Below, piece after piece: positions 1 through 9,031 of a DNA stretch of 64,000 nucleotides. The stretch is from Cohnella pontilimi (GTDB lineage: Bacteria > Bacillota > Bacilli > Paenibacillales > Paenibacillaceae): assembly GCF_005049045.1 (NCBI RefSeq), contig NZ_SUPK01000006.1, positions 1 to 64,000 on the forward strand. The letters are read 5' to 3'. Positions within the stretch are counted from its first letter, which is position 1. Each line of letters begins with the position of its first letter. The translations under genes and the position numbers were made by a program. The notes under the pieces were generated by a model. That model saw nothing but the letters and a program-made list of their open reading frames with translations, made no database searches and had not been told where the DNA came from.

Positions 1-55
1 ATTTCTCAATGGCTTCGATTTTTTCAAATCCTGATATTTTTGCTTTATGGGACAT
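1..55 (-). CDS. Possible transposase N-terminus, cut by window edge
   Basis: An ATG at 55 on the minus strand follows a GGTGGAG ribosome binding site and opens a frame of 18 codons that runs off the left edge. The visible peptide is lysine rich, with the stretch SGFEKIEAIEK, and resembles the start of the helix-turn-helix first frame of IS3/IS150-type transposases. The 90 bases upstream are AT rich and contain an acagtt/aactgt inverted pair. Too little is visible for a firm assignment; it could be any small helix-turn-helix protein. Confidence 0.3.
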   Translation of the reverse strand, partial: MSHKAKISGFEKIEAIEK

Positions 56-148
56 AAAAATGCTCCACCTCGCAGTAAACAGTTTTATTATTTCAACTGT
101 CTACCGCAAGGGGAGCATATCAATGCATCCGACCAAGGTTGTTTCCTA

Positions 149-1120
149 TTACAGAGGGAAATGACATGCGACCTGGCGGTCCGGTCCCATCGATTCCAGC
201 TTCGGCTCTTCCACGCGGCAGCGCTCTTGCGCAAAAGGACACCGGGTGTGGAAACGGCAGCCCGACGGCGGATTGGCGGGTGACGGAACATCGCCTTCCA
301 GAATGATCCGTTCCCGCACACGATTCGGTGTCGCTTGCGGAATTGCGGACAACAGCACTTTCGTGTAAGGATGCTTAGGATTGGAGAACAGTTCGTCGGT
401 AGGTGCGACCTCTACCATTTTGCCGAGGTACATCACACCGATGCGATCCGAAATATGACGAACCACATTCAAACCGTGCGCGATGAACAAGTAGGTCAAG
501 CCCAGCTCTTTTTGAAGCTTTTTGAGCAGGTTGAGTACCTGGGACTGAACCGAAACGTCGAGCGCGGATACAGCTTCGTCGGCCACGACAAATTTCGGGT
601 TGAGCGCGATGGCCCGGGCGATGCCGATCCGTTGGCGCTGTCCGCCGGAAAACTCGTGCGGGTAGCGGTTGCGCCGGGTAACGTCAAGGCCGACCAGCTG
701 CATCAACTCCACGACACGATCGTCGATTTCTTTCGCCGACATTTTCGTGTGAATGCGCAACGGCTCGCCGATGATGTCTTTCACGAGAAAGCGGGGGTTC
801 AAGGAACCGTACGGATCCTGGAAAATGATCTGCATCTCTTCACGGAGCTTGCGCAGCTCGCTTGTCCCGACTTTCGCGATATTGCGGCCGTCGAAGTTGA
901 TCTCGCCATCGGTTGCGTTCTTGAGGTTCAGCAGTACGCGTGCCAGCGTCGATTTACCGCAGCCGGATTCGCCTACCAGGCCGAACGTTTCTCCGGCCCG
1001 GATGCCGAACGAAACGTCATCCACCGCTTTGACCTGACCGACGACCCGGTTGAACAAGCCGGTCTTGATCGGAAAATACTTTTTCACATTTTTGGCTTCC
1101 AGCAAAAACGGCGAGTTCAC
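149..1120 (-). CDS. oppF: Oligopeptide/dipeptide ABC transporter ATPase, OppF-like
   Basis: Cytoplasmic ATPase that, with the OppD-like subunit, powers peptide import. The 323-residue protein has a Walker A motif (GESGCGKST, about residue 50), Q-loop, LSGGQ-type signature ([14 protein letters not shown]), Walker B ([11 protein letters not shown]), and the C-terminal oligopeptide-type extension with a cysteine cluster ([15 protein letters not shown]) that binds an iron-sulfur cluster in some homologues. The GTG start overlaps the stop codon of the upstream ATPase (GTGA) behind a GGAGGTGA site, so translation is coupled. It is the last gene of the operon. The family is clear; the substrate (peptide, dipeptide or nickel) is inferred. 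Confidence 0.9.
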   Translation of the reverse strand: MNSPFLLEAKNVKKYFPIKTGLFNRVVGQVKAVDDVSFGIRAGETFGLVGESGCGKSTLARVLLNLKNATDGEINFDGRNIAKVGTSELRKLREEMQIIFQDPYGSLNPRFLVKDIIGEPLRIHTKMSAKEIDDRVVELMQLVGLDVTRRNRYPHEFSGGQRQRIGIARAIALNPKFVVADEAVSALDVSVQSQVLNLLKKLQKELGLTYLFIAHGLNVVRHISDRIGVMYLGKMVEVAPTDELFSNPKHPYTKVLLSAIPQATPNRVRERIILEGDVPSPANPPSGCRFHTRCPFAQERCRVEEPKLESMGPDRQVACHFPL

Positions 1121-2175
1121 GGCTGCGTCACCTCCGGTCTTGATCCGATCGTTACTTTAGTCTCTGCCCGGTTCGGCTTGCCCGGTCTCGGATCGTCTTC
1201 TCCGACATCGTCCAGCCAGCAAGCCGCCTTGTGTCCGGTTGCCGATTCGCGCAGAGGCGGTTCGTTCGTTTTGCAAACATCCATCGCGTAAGGGCAACGC
1301 GGATGGAAACGGCATCCGGAAGGCACGTTGCTCAGCGGCGGAATCGATCCCTTGATCGTGTACAATTCTCCGCCGCGTTCGCCTTCCAAGCCGGGAATGG
1401 AGGATAGAAGTCCAATCGTGTACGGATGGCGCGGACGATCGAAGATTTCCGCGACCGTTCCTTCCTCCACCAAAGCCCCTGCATACATAACCGCGATCCG
1501 GTCAGCGACTTCCGCCGCTACGCCCATATCGTGGGTAATCAGGAGCATCGACATCTTGAATTCTTGCTTCAATTGCTGAAGCAAATCCAAAATTTGCGCC
1601 TGAACCGTCACGTCGAGTGCCGTCGTCGGTTCGTCGGCAATCAGCAGCTCCGGGTTGCAGGCTAGCGCCATCGCGATGACCACCCGTTGACACATCCCGC
1701 CGGACATCTCATACGGATACTGCTTCGCGCGAATTTCCGGGCTGGGAATGCCCACCTTGCGAAGCATGTCCACCGCTTGACGCCAAGCTTCTTTTTCAGG
1801 CAAATTTTTATGAATTCGGAGCGATTCCGCAATTTGTTCGCCGACTGTAAAGACGGGATTCAAGGCGGACATCGGATCTTGGAAAATCATCGTGATTTTG
1901 TTGCCGCGGATTTTCAACATCTCATTCTGCCGCTTCGAGACGAGGTCCTGCCCGTTAAACAACACCTTACCGTCTTCGATAATGCCGCCGGCATAGTCGA
2001 TGAGACGCATAACCGACAGTGCCGTCACGCTTTTGCCGCTTCCGGATTCTCCTACTATGCACAGCGTCTTGCCTTTCTCAATGTCCAGCGAGATGCGGTC
2101 CGTCGCTTTGACCAAACCTTTATCTGTCAGAAAGCCGGTTGTCAAACTCCGGATTTCGAGAATTTTTTCCGCCAT
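1117..2175 (-). CDS. oppD: Oligopeptide/dipeptide ABC transporter ATPase, OppD-like
   Basis: Second ATPase of the peptide importer, 352 residues. Visible motifs are Walker A (GESGSGKS, about residue 43), signature [14 protein letters not shown], Walker B ([12 protein letters not shown]), switch histidine (LLITHDMG), and the C-terminal [14 protein letters not shown] cysteine extension typical of OppD/DppD. ATG start after AAAGGAGG. Its first 34 bases overlap the end of the OppC-like permease gene in another frame, a longer overlap than usual. A hydrophilic tail of about 30 residues follows the cysteine cluster. Confidence 0.9.
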   Translation of the reverse strand: MAEKILEIRSLTTGFLTDKGLVKATDRISLDIEKGKTLCIVGESGSGKSVTALSVMRLIDYAGGIIEDGKVLFNGQDLVSKRQNEMLKIRGNKITMIFQDPMSALNPVFTVGEQIAESLRIHKNLPEKEAWRQAVDMLRKVGIPSPEIRAKQYPYEMSGGMCQRVVIAMALACNPELLIADEPTTALDVTVQAQILDLLQQLKQEFKMSMLLITHDMGVAAEVADRIAVMYAGALVEEGTVAEIFDRPRHPYTIGLLSSIPGLEGERGGELYTIKGSIPPLSNVPSGCRFHPRCPYAMDVCKTNEPPLRESATGHKAACWLDDVGEDDPRPGKPNRAETKVTIGSRPEVTQP

Positions 2176-3140
2176 TTATCCAGCCTCCTTTGAGGAATCG
2201 TCGACTTCTTCGGATCCAATCCATCCCGAATGCCGTCGCCGATGAAGTTGACGGCCAGCACGACGATCAAGATGCACAGGCCGGGATACAGTGCCTGCAG
2301 CGGGTCGACCAGCATGAATTCTTGCGCGTTGCTGAGCATTTTGCCCCAGCTCGTGTCCGGCTCTTGAATGCCCAATCCAAGGAAGGAAAGTGCGGATTCG
2401 CTAAGAATAGCCGCGCCTACCATCAATGTCGCGTTTACGATAATCGGCGCGGATGCGTTACGGAGAAGATGCCGGAAAATAATGCCCCAGCTCGATACTC
2501 CGATCGCTTTGGCGGCCTCGACATACTGCATTTCGCGCAGCTGCAGGTAGGAACCGCGAACGAGACGGGCGACGCTCATCCAGCTTGTAAACGCGAGAAT
2601 CATAATCATATAGGAGACTTTCGATCCGAAAATAGCCAAAATCAAAATATTAAGGAACAGCAGCGGGATGGAGTTCATCACGTCTACCAGACGCATGAAG
2701 ATCGTATCCACCCAACCGCCGAAGTATCCGGAAATCGCGCCGATCAGGCTTCCCACGACGACTGAAACCAGTGCGACCAGGAATCCGATCGAAAGAGAAA
2801 TACGGGTACTATAGAGCAAACGGGCGAAAATGTCCCTTCCCAGTTCATCCGTGCCCAGCCAGTGACCGTCAGTGCCCGGCGGAAGGCTGGAATCCAGCAA
2901 ATCGCCATGCGTAGGATCAAAAGGCGTCAACCACTTCGCGAACAAAGCGGCCAATACGAAAATCAACAAAATAATGAGTCCTGTGACCGCGAGTGGATTA
3001 TGCATGAATTTCTTCATGGCCGTCTTCCAAGGACCCGGCGGGCGTTTCTCGGGAACGGGAGGCTGAGCGGCCGACGGCGTTCCTTGGGCCGTGTTACGGG
3101 TACCGGCAGAAACGGCTTTTTCCAGAATCATATCCGTCAT
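2142..3140 (-). CDS. oppC: Peptide ABC transporter permease, OppC-like
   Basis: Inner-membrane permease of 332 residues. After a proline-rich cytoplasmic N-terminus of about 40 residues come a first membrane span (LIILLIFVLAALFAKWL), the OppC N-terminal motif region, the periplasmic-type loop with GTDELGRDIFARLLY, and five further spans with the EAA-type loop (EAAKAIGVSSWGIIFRHLL) that docks with the ATPases. Its ATG overlaps the OppB stop codon (ATGA). It pairs with the OppB-like protein as a heterodimeric channel. Confidence 0.9.
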   Translation of the reverse strand: MTDMILEKAVSAGTRNTAQGTPSAAQPPVPEKRPPGPWKTAMKKFMHNPLAVTGLIILLIFVLAALFAKWLTPFDPTHGDLLDSSLPPGTDGHWLGTDELGRDIFARLLYSTRISLSIGFLVALVSVVVGSLIGAISGYFGGWVDTIFMRLVDVMNSIPLLFLNILILAIFGSKVSYMIMILAFTSWMSVARLVRGSYLQLREMQYVEAAKAIGVSSWGIIFRHLLRNASAPIIVNATLMVGAAILSESALSFLGLGIQEPDTSWGKMLSNAQEFMLVDPLQALYPGLCILIVVLAVNFIGDGIRDGLDPKKSTIPQRRLDKWRKKFSKSGV

Positions 3141-4108
3141 GACGATGCTCCTCCACTCCGCCCCAATTGTACCCGAGGGTCAACGATGGCATATAAAATA
3201 TCCGCCAGCAAGTTGCCGAGGATGACAAAAACCGATACGAGCAGCGTAATGGACATCAGAACGGAGTATTCACGGGCAACGGCCATTTGGACGAACAGCC
3301 GGCCCATTCCCGGCCAGTTAAACACGCTTTCCGTCAAAGCGGCTCCGCCGACCAGAACCGCAAGATCCAAACCGAGAACCGTAATAATCGGAATCAGCGC
3401 GTTACGCAATGCGTGACGGAATACGACCCGGCGTTCTTTCAGACCTTTGGCGCGAGCGGTACGGATATAGTCTTGATCGAGCACGTCGATCATACTGGCG
3501 CGGGAGTACTTGGAATACGCGGCCAGGAAGCCCAGCGTCAACACCGTGACGGGAAGAATGAGATGATACAGCAGATCCAGCATGTTGCCTTGTTTGCCCA
3601 TCGTGTACATATCGGACAATGGAAGCCATCCCAGCTTCAAGGCAAAATATTGTTGCAAAATGATCCCGAACCAGAAGGTCGGCATCGCGAAGCCCAAATA
3701 GGCGATAATATTCGACGTTTGATCGGAAATTCCGTATTGTCTCGTACTATTGTAGATGCCCCATGGAATGGCGATGATGAGAGAAAAAAGCCAAGCGGCG
3801 CCCATCAAAACCATCGTGTTGCCTACGGTAGGCCATAAAATCTTCCCTACGGGAATGTGGTTCTTAAAAGTGTAGCCAAGATCTCCTTGCAGCAAATTGC
3901 CTAACCAAATGAAGTATTGCACAGGTACCGGCCGGTCCAGTCCCAAGTTATGCGCTTGAATTTTCCCGGCTTCCGCCGAAAGGTTCGGCGATAAAAAGAT
4001 TTGTGTCGGACCGCCAGGCGCCGCGTGAATCAGCGCGAAGCTGAGGATGGAGATCAGGAACAATACCAATACGGATTGAATAATGCGGCGAATCAGATAT
4101 TCGGTCAT
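3137..4108 (-). CDS. oppB: Peptide ABC transporter permease, OppB-like
   Basis: Permease of 323 residues with six predicted spans, beginning MTEYLIRRIIQSVLVLFL as is usual for OppB/DppB, and carrying the coupling loop RTARAKGLKERRVVFRHALR and the C-terminal region with NWPGMGRLFVQMAVAREY. It forms the channel with the OppC-like protein. The ATG follows a GGGGGAT site. The 86 bases before it, after oppA, hold a long hairpin. Confidence 0.9.
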   Translation of the reverse strand: MTEYLIRRIIQSVLVLFLISILSFALIHAAPGGPTQIFLSPNLSAEAGKIQAHNLGLDRPVPVQYFIWLGNLLQGDLGYTFKNHIPVGKILWPTVGNTMVLMGAAWLFSLIIAIPWGIYNSTRQYGISDQTSNIIAYLGFAMPTFWFGIILQQYFALKLGWLPLSDMYTMGKQGNMLDLLYHLILPVTVLTLGFLAAYSKYSRASMIDVLDQDYIRTARAKGLKERRVVFRHALRNALIPIITVLGLDLAVLVGGAALTESVFNWPGMGRLFVQMAVAREYSVLMSITLLVSVFVILGNLLADILYAIVDPRVQLGRSGGASS

Positions 4109-4131
4109 TCGGCCATCCCCCTTTCCCTGAC

Positions 4132-4166
4132 AACAGGGAAAGGCCCGCAGTGGGCCTTCCCCTGTT
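4132..4166 (-). other. Intercistronic hairpin between oppA and oppB
   Basis: Two 15-base arms (4132-4146 and 4152-4166) flank a 5-base loop. In the minus-strand transcript all 15 positions pair, one of them as G-U. No T run follows, so it is not a standard terminator. Such hairpins after a binding-protein gene usually stabilise its mRNA or attenuate read-through, giving more OppA than permease. That role is inferred. Confidence 0.6.
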
Positions 4167-4194
4167 ACAGTGGCTTTTATGGTAGTGAATTCAA

Positions 4195-5931
4195 TTATTT
4201 CTTGTCAGACCACCAGTTGATGACGTGGAACAGGTAACCATAAGCCAGGGAGGATTCCGGTTTATCCTCTTCCGCCCAGTGCAGCGTCGTGCCATCCACA
4301 ACCTGCGGAAGACCGTATTGATACATGAAGACGTACGGCAGATCGATGGAGATTTCTTTGCCGATCTCTTTGTAGACCGCTGCGCGCTCATCTTTGTCAA
4401 CGGTTTGTTGGCCTTTCACCCACAGTGCGTCAAGCTTCTCGTTCTTATACCAGCCGCCGTTTTGTCCGTTCGGCGGGAAGTATTTGGAGGAGAAAATGCT
4501 TTCTGCGTCCGGATCCGGGTTGTTCAGGGACCAGGAAAGCAGCAGCGCAGGGAATTTACCCGGTGTTACGTTCTGGTCGATCCAGGTAGAGAAGTCGATC
4601 GCTTTCGGCTTCACTTCGATGCCTACATCTTTCAGGTTTTGCTGAATAACTTGCGCAACTTGCTCGCGGCGGCTGTTGCCGGCGTTGTATTGCAGTTCGA
4701 AGGAGAATTTGTGTCCGTCTTTCGCGAGAATGCCGTCGCTGCCAGCTTTCCATCCGTCTTCTGCCAGCAATTGCTTAGCTTTCTCCGGATCGAAGTTGTA
4801 GTTCACGGCTTCGTCGCCCGGATCTGCCCAGCTGCCCGGCAGGAACGGCGAGTTCATCAAGCGGCCGGTACCTTTGAGTACCTTGTCGACCATACCTTGG
4901 CGATTCAGCGCGTAAGCGATCGCTTGGCGGGTCTTTTGGCCTTTGAACGGAGAATATTTATCCGGGAAGTTCTCATCCTTGAAGTTGAAGTTCAAGTACT
5001 CGTACTGCGGTCCCGGAGCCAGAATCACGTTCAGGTTCTCGTGTTTCTTCACTGCGTCGATTTGGGTTACCGGAATCGCTTCGGTCATCTGGGTGTCGCC
5101 CTTGATGATCGCTTGCACTTCCGTGTTTTGGTCCGCATATTGCTTGTAAATGATTTTCGCGATGTGCGGCTTCTTCTCGCCCCAGTAATTCGGGTCGGCT
5201 TCCAACGTGATGTATTGGCCTTGTTTCCACTCGGTCCATTTCCAAGGTCCGTTGGTGACCGTTTTAGCCGGGTCGATACCGTATGCGTTCTTCTGCAGAT
5301 CCTTCAGCGGGACGTCCTTCAGGACGTGCTGCGGAACGATACCGGTAACGAGAACGTTCAGGAACGGCGCGTACACTTGATTCAGTACGATATCTACCGT
5401 TTGATCGTCAATTTTGTTCACTTTATCTACTTTATCGAAGCTGCTGATGCCAGGAGAGCCTGCATCCGGGTTTTTAACGGTGTTGATGAAATAAATGAGG
5501 TCGTCAGCGGTAACCGGTTGACCGTCGCTCCATTTGGCCGTCGACTTCAGCTTGACGGTGTAAGTTTTGCCGTCTTCGCTGACTTTCGGAAGCTCGGCTG
5601 CAAGGGACCAAGGTTCAACCGTTACGTTAGCGTTACGGTCATAATCATACAGGTTGGCGAAGGCCAGGTTTTGGATATCGCCGGAGGCCGTATCCGAAAC
5701 ATAAATCGGGTTGATGCTGACGATGTCCGAGAACGTGCTGATCGTCAGCGTTCCTCCATCTACAGGCGTGCCTGCGGCAGGTGCCGATGCAGATGCTGAT
5801 GCTGTTGCTGCCGGCGCGCTCGTCGTCGGCGAAGCTGAAGGCTCATTGTCTTTTTTGCCTGAGCAGCCTGCGAGCAATGCCCCCACGAGAGCAACTGCGG
5901 TGATGCCGGATAACCAGTTGGTTTTCCTCAC
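4195..5931 (-). CDS. oppA: Peptide ABC transporter substrate-binding lipoprotein, OppA-like
   Basis: Extracellular lipoprotein that captures peptides for the transporter. The GTG at 5931 is chosen because AGGAGG lies 8 bases before it; this gives a 578-residue protein with a lysine/arginine start, a hydrophobic core (ITAVALVGALL) and lipobox LLAGC. A serine/threonine/alanine linker follows, then the SBP_bac_5 fold with VEPWSLAAELPKVSEDG near the N-terminus and long conserved blocks. The upstream TTG in the same frame lacks a site. First gene of the operon; the promoter region is 5932-6060. Confidence 0.9.
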   Translation of the reverse strand: MRKTNWLSGITAVALVGALLAGCSGKKDNEPSASPTTSAPAATASASASAPAAGTPVDGGTLTISTFSDIVSINPIYVSDTASGDIQNLAFANLYDYDRNANVTVEPWSLAAELPKVSEDGKTYTVKLKSTAKWSDGQPVTADDLIYFINTVKNPDAGSPGISSFDKVDKVNKIDDQTVDIVLNQVYAPFLNVLVTGIVPQHVLKDVPLKDLQKNAYGIDPAKTVTNGPWKWTEWKQGQYITLEADPNYWGEKKPHIAKIIYKQYADQNTEVQAIIKGDTQMTEAIPVTQIDAVKKHENLNVILAPGPQYEYLNFNFKDENFPDKYSPFKGQKTRQAIAYALNRQGMVDKVLKGTGRLMNSPFLPGSWADPGDEAVNYNFDPEKAKQLLAEDGWKAGSDGILAKDGHKFSFELQYNAGNSRREQVAQVIQQNLKDVGIEVKPKAIDFSTWIDQNVTPGKFPALLLSWSLNNPDPDAESIFSSKYFPPNGQNGGWYKNEKLDALWVKGQQTVDKDERAAVYKEIGKEISIDLPYVFMYQYGLPQVVDGTTLHWAEEDKPESSLAYGYLFHVINWWSDKK

Positions 5932-6200
5932 TTCTTCATCCTCCTTAAATATGTAAGACAAAGCACTTGAAAAGCGCTTTCTTACAAAACATAATACTAT
6001 ATCTCACAAAAAAATTACAAAACTTATTTTTTTCTTTATTTTCGACATTTTTTCCATTACCCCCTTGACTTCTCTATGGTTTTACTGTTTTCAGCCGATT
6101 TTCATTACGAGAACCAAAGATGAATACCCAAAAATCTGTGAGCTAAAACATGAAATCCCGATCGTAAACGTTTTCCCCTTTTATTTTTTCTATCATTTTT

Positions 6201-6236
6201 CTTCTATTACTTTCTTCTATTACTTACTTCTATTAC
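6201..6236. repeat. Three 13-bp tandem repeats at the end of the qor-like gene
   Basis: The unit cttctattac occurs at 6201, 6214 and 6227, each 13 bases apart, with variable 3-base spacers. The last copy contains the stop codon of the quinone reductase gene read on the minus strand. It is probably slipped-strand expansion. The rest of 5962-6200 is AT rich and holds the oppA upstream region. Confidence 0.8.
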
Positions 6237-7216
6237 TCGCCGATTCGGAGGACGATTTTGCCGACATTCCGGTTTTGCTCCATGTGTGCATGCGCCTCGT
6301 TCGCTTGCTCCCAGTCCCACACCGAGTCGATGACTGGTTTCAGCCGGCCGTCTGCCAGCCTCGGCAGTCCAAATTCCTCGAATTGCCGAGTCAGTACGAG
6401 TTTCTCTTCAGCCGGCTTGGAACGAAGAGAGCTTCCGATCACCTGCAGACGCCGTCTAAGCAGCAGCCCGAGGTCCAAATCCGCCGCCCGGCTCCCGCCC
6501 ATCGTTCCGAGAACGATCAGACGGCCGTCCGGTGCCAGCGACTCCAGATTTTGCTCCCAGTAGGAGGCGCCTATAAAATCCAACACGATGTCCGCGCCCC
6601 GCCCGCCGGTTATTTCTTTCACCTGCGATACGAAAGGTCCCGTATGATAATCGATCGCGGCGGCCGCGCCAAGGCTCAGGCACGTACCGCGTTTCTCTTC
6701 GGTTCCCGCTGTAACGATCGATTTGGCGCCCGCTTCGCGTACCAATTGAATCGCGGCCGTTCCGACGCCGCTCGCCCCGGCATGAATGAGTACGGTATGG
6801 TGCGGTTTCAGCCCGCCCAGCACGAACAAGTTCAAATACGCCGTCAAGAACACCTCGGGAACGGCCGCCGCTTCTTCAAAAGAATACCGTTCGGGAATGC
6901 GCATCGCCATTCCGGCCGGTATGCTGACCCGCTGCGCATAACCTCCTCCGGGAAGAAGAGCGAAAACCCGGTCGCCGGGTTTCCACAAGCCCGCCGCTTT
7001 CGCGCCGACCTTTTCCACGACACCTGCCATTTCGAGCCCGAGAATGGGAGACGCTCCCGTCGGCGGAGGATACAATCCCCGTTTCTGCAACAAATCCGCC
7101 CGGTTTAGCGCGGTTGCCGCAACTTTCACGAGCAAATCCTCTTCCGTGAGTACGGGTTCATCCGCTTCTCCGATCCGCAGCGTCTTCGTCGTGTCATCCA
7201 CCAGTACGGCTTTCAT
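6233..7216 (-). CDS. NAD(P)H-quinone oxidoreductase (zinc-free MDR family)
   Basis: Cytoplasmic NADPH-dependent reductase of quinones or enones, 327 residues, in the PIG3/QOR branch of the medium-chain dehydrogenases. It has the N-terminal GroES-like domain with NRADLLQKRGLYPPP, lacks the catalytic-zinc cysteine set, and carries the nucleotide-binding motif HAGASGVGTAAIQL at about residues 140-155 and the C-terminal NVGKIVL block of the family. ATG after GGAAAGGAG. It is transcribed alone; the stop codon lies in a short tandem repeat. Physiological substrate unknown. Confidence 0.85.
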   Translation of the reverse strand: MKAVLVDDTTKTLRIGEADEPVLTEEDLLVKVAATALNRADLLQKRGLYPPPTGASPILGLEMAGVVEKVGAKAAGLWKPGDRVFALLPGGGYAQRVSIPAGMAMRIPERYSFEEAAAVPEVFLTAYLNLFVLGGLKPHHTVLIHAGASGVGTAAIQLVREAGAKSIVTAGTEEKRGTCLSLGAAAAIDYHTGPFVSQVKEITGGRGADIVLDFIGASYWEQNLESLAPDGRLIVLGTMGGSRAADLDLGLLLRRRLQVIGSSLRSKPAEEKLVLTRQFEEFGLPRLADGRLKPVIDSVWDWEQANEAHAHMEQNRNVGKIVLRIGE

Positions 7217-7343
7217 AACGCTCCTTTCCTGCCGGAGGCGAGCTTCACGGCCGCCTCCCGCAAATTCGCTATTGTTATAGGAAGTTTCTCCTCGAACTTA
7301 TACATCTTTTATCCCTAATTTACAACAGGTCCGATCAATAAGA

Positions 7344-7370
7344 AACCCCTTATCGTCTGGATAAGGGGTT
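7344..7370 (-). terminator. Terminator after the CotF-like gene
   Basis: Ten-base perfect arms (7344-7353 and 7361-7370) with a 7-base loop, followed on the minus strand by TCTTATTG. It lies 25 bases after the stop of the coat gene. The T tract is weak. Confidence 0.65.
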
Positions 7371-7394
7371 CCGGCGATGTCGGGGATCCACAGC

Positions 7395-8357
7395 TTATTG
7401 CGTCATCGATCCGCCTTCTTCATCCGATTGAATGGATTCCGTACTGTCGGCGGTTTGACTCTGGTTCAACATTTGGCTCTGGGTCTGGTTCTGACCGCTT
7501 GGACTCTGACTTTGCATCCCCGCGCCGCCATGACCGTACGTCACGCTGTTGGCCGAACCCGCATTCAGCGGATTTCCGCTCGTGCCGGCACCGACGTTCG
7601 GATTCGCCTGGTTGTAACTTCCGAGCGTCGAATGGGCGGCGCCATAACCCGTATGGCCGCCGGCGCTGCCCACCTGCGCCCACGACTGCTGCCACGATTC
7701 CGGAGAGCGCTGGACCGGTTGCTGCCAATGCTGCTGCGCATGGTGCTGCTGCCACGGTTGCTGCTGCCACATTTGCTGTCCGCCTTGCACGCTGTATTGC
7801 GCATTGAGCGAGGAATCGGACGGCTGGTAGCTGTGGAGCAGCGTTTTGGCTGTATGATCATTCAACGTAGGAACTTGGTATACCCCATGCTCGTTCATGA
7901 ACAGGAATACCTCATAGGCTGAATTCGTGCAAGCCGCCGCACAGTTCATCATCATCTGCCGCAAATTCGGATCCGCCGCTTCCAGGCTGGCCGAGCTGCA
8001 GTTTCTGGCGCCGTTTTTATGGCACCACAGCATCGCCATGGCAATTTCTCGGTCGGATAACATCGAATCGGCCTGTGGCGCCATCGGCTGCGGATTATGC
8101 AAACCGTACTGGACGCTTTGCGGCTTCACTCCTTGAAGGTCAGTGTTCGGGGAGATCGGCCTGAACGGTATGTAATCGTGGGTGTAGGCCACCAGTTGAT
8201 TGTACGACGCAATGGCTTCCTGCTGATGGCGGGCGATCATATCCCTCAGCTGGGGATGCTTCGCTTCACGCGCATACAAATGAAAATGGGTAATGCAGTT
8301 GATCTTCTCCGACAAAATTTCGTGCGTTTCCATCGTTTCATGAGCGCCGAACGGCAT
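7395..8357 (-). CDS. CotF-like spore coat protein with glutamine-rich tail
   Basis: Predicted spore coat protein of 320 residues. Residues 1-175 form the helical CotF-type domain: an early helical block (ETHEILSEKINCITHFHLYA), then a second repeat with REIAMAMLWCHKNGARNCSSA and a CAAACTNSAYEVFLFMNEHG block. From about residue 185 the sequence turns into a low-complexity tail of Gln, Ser, Gly and Asn with runs such as WQQQPWQQHH, ending in QSQ/TQS repeats. GGAGGAG lies 10 bases before the ATG. Single-gene unit ending at the hairpin at 7344. Confidence 0.75.
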   Translation of the reverse strand: MPFGAHETMETHEILSEKINCITHFHLYAREAKHPQLRDMIARHQQEAIASYNQLVAYTHDYIPFRPISPNTDLQGVKPQSVQYGLHNPQPMAPQADSMLSDREIAMAMLWCHKNGARNCSSASLEAADPNLRQMMMNCAAACTNSAYEVFLFMNEHGVYQVPTLNDHTAKTLLHSYQPSDSSLNAQYSVQGGQQMWQQQPWQQHHAQQHWQQPVQRSPESWQQSWAQVGSAGGHTGYGAAHSTLGSYNQANPNVGAGTSGNPLNAGSANSVTYGHGGAGMQSQSPSGQNQTQSQMLNQSQTADSTESIQSDEEGGSMTQ

Positions 8358-8442
8358 GGAAGTATCACTCCTCCGGGAATTTTACGTGACCATCTATATG
8401 GTCTTCCCGAGCTCATCCGAATTATACGCACGGAACCCGGCG

Positions 8443-8988
8443 TCATGCCCAACCTTTGACGACTTCCGCTCCTACAACGCCTTTAAAATGACCGAGCGCC
8501 CATTCATGACCTTGCGGATTAAAGCTGGCCACCGCATCTTCGTGCACCACGATCCGGAACCCCTTATTATAAGCGTCTACTGCGGTATGCAGGACACAGA
8601 TGTCCGTACATACGCCGACGAGATGCACTTCCTGAATACCTCGAGCACGAAGCTTGAGCTCCAAATCCGTTCCGCAAAATGCGCTGTATCTCGTTTTATC
8701 CATCCAATAGACGCGATCTTGATTCTGTTCGTACCAATTTTGAAGCTGGCCGAATAGATGCCGGCCTTCGGTGTTGCGGATGTTATGCGGAGGAAACAGC
8801 TTCGTCTCCGGGTGGTAGACGTCTCCTTCCTCGTGCAGGTCGACCGCCATCACCACAAAGTCTCCGCGGTCCGCGAATTGCCGGGTAATTTCGGTAATCC
8901 GACCCTCCAGGTCAACGGCCGGCTGGCCGCACGGCAGTTTTCCCACGACGAAATCCACCGTATAGTCGATCACGATTAACGCTTTCAT
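8443..8988 (-). CDS. Isochorismatase-family cysteine hydrolase, nicotinamidase-like
   Basis: A 181-residue hydrolase of the nicotinamidase/isochorismatase superfamily. The catalytic triad is visible as Asp8 (LIVIDYTVDF), Lys98 (MDKTRYSAF) and Cys127 (VGVCTDICVLHTA), with the metal-binding set Asp50 and His52 (VDLHEEGD). Conversion of nicotinamide to nicotinate is a reasonable guess; ureido- or other amide substrates are possible. ATG after AGAAGGGG. It stands between the coat gene and the epimerase pair. Confidence 0.8.
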   Translation of the reverse strand: MKALIVIDYTVDFVVGKLPCGQPAVDLEGRITEITRQFADRGDFVVMAVDLHEEGDVYHPETKLFPPHNIRNTEGRHLFGQLQNWYEQNQDRVYWMDKTRYSAFCGTDLELKLRARGIQEVHLVGVCTDICVLHTAVDAYNKGFRIVVHEDAVASFNPQGHEWALGHFKGVVGAEVVKGWA

Positions 8989-9031
8989 AACAACACGCCC
9001 CTTCTATCGTCCTGTAAACAGATTAGTACGC

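Noticed and set aside
4225..5799. Long plus-strand frame of 524 codons opposite oppA
   Set aside because: It is the antisense of a well-conserved lipoprotein, has biased composition (Arg, Val, Leu), and lacks a ribosome binding site.
5953..5985. cre-like palindrome (AAAGCGCTTT) just upstream of oppA
   Set aside because: The core is palindromic, but two or more positions differ from the cre consensus on both strands, and no clear promoter box can be placed beside it.
7927..8136. Plus-strand frames opposite the CotF-like gene
   Set aside because: They have no ribosome binding sites and mirror the coat gene.
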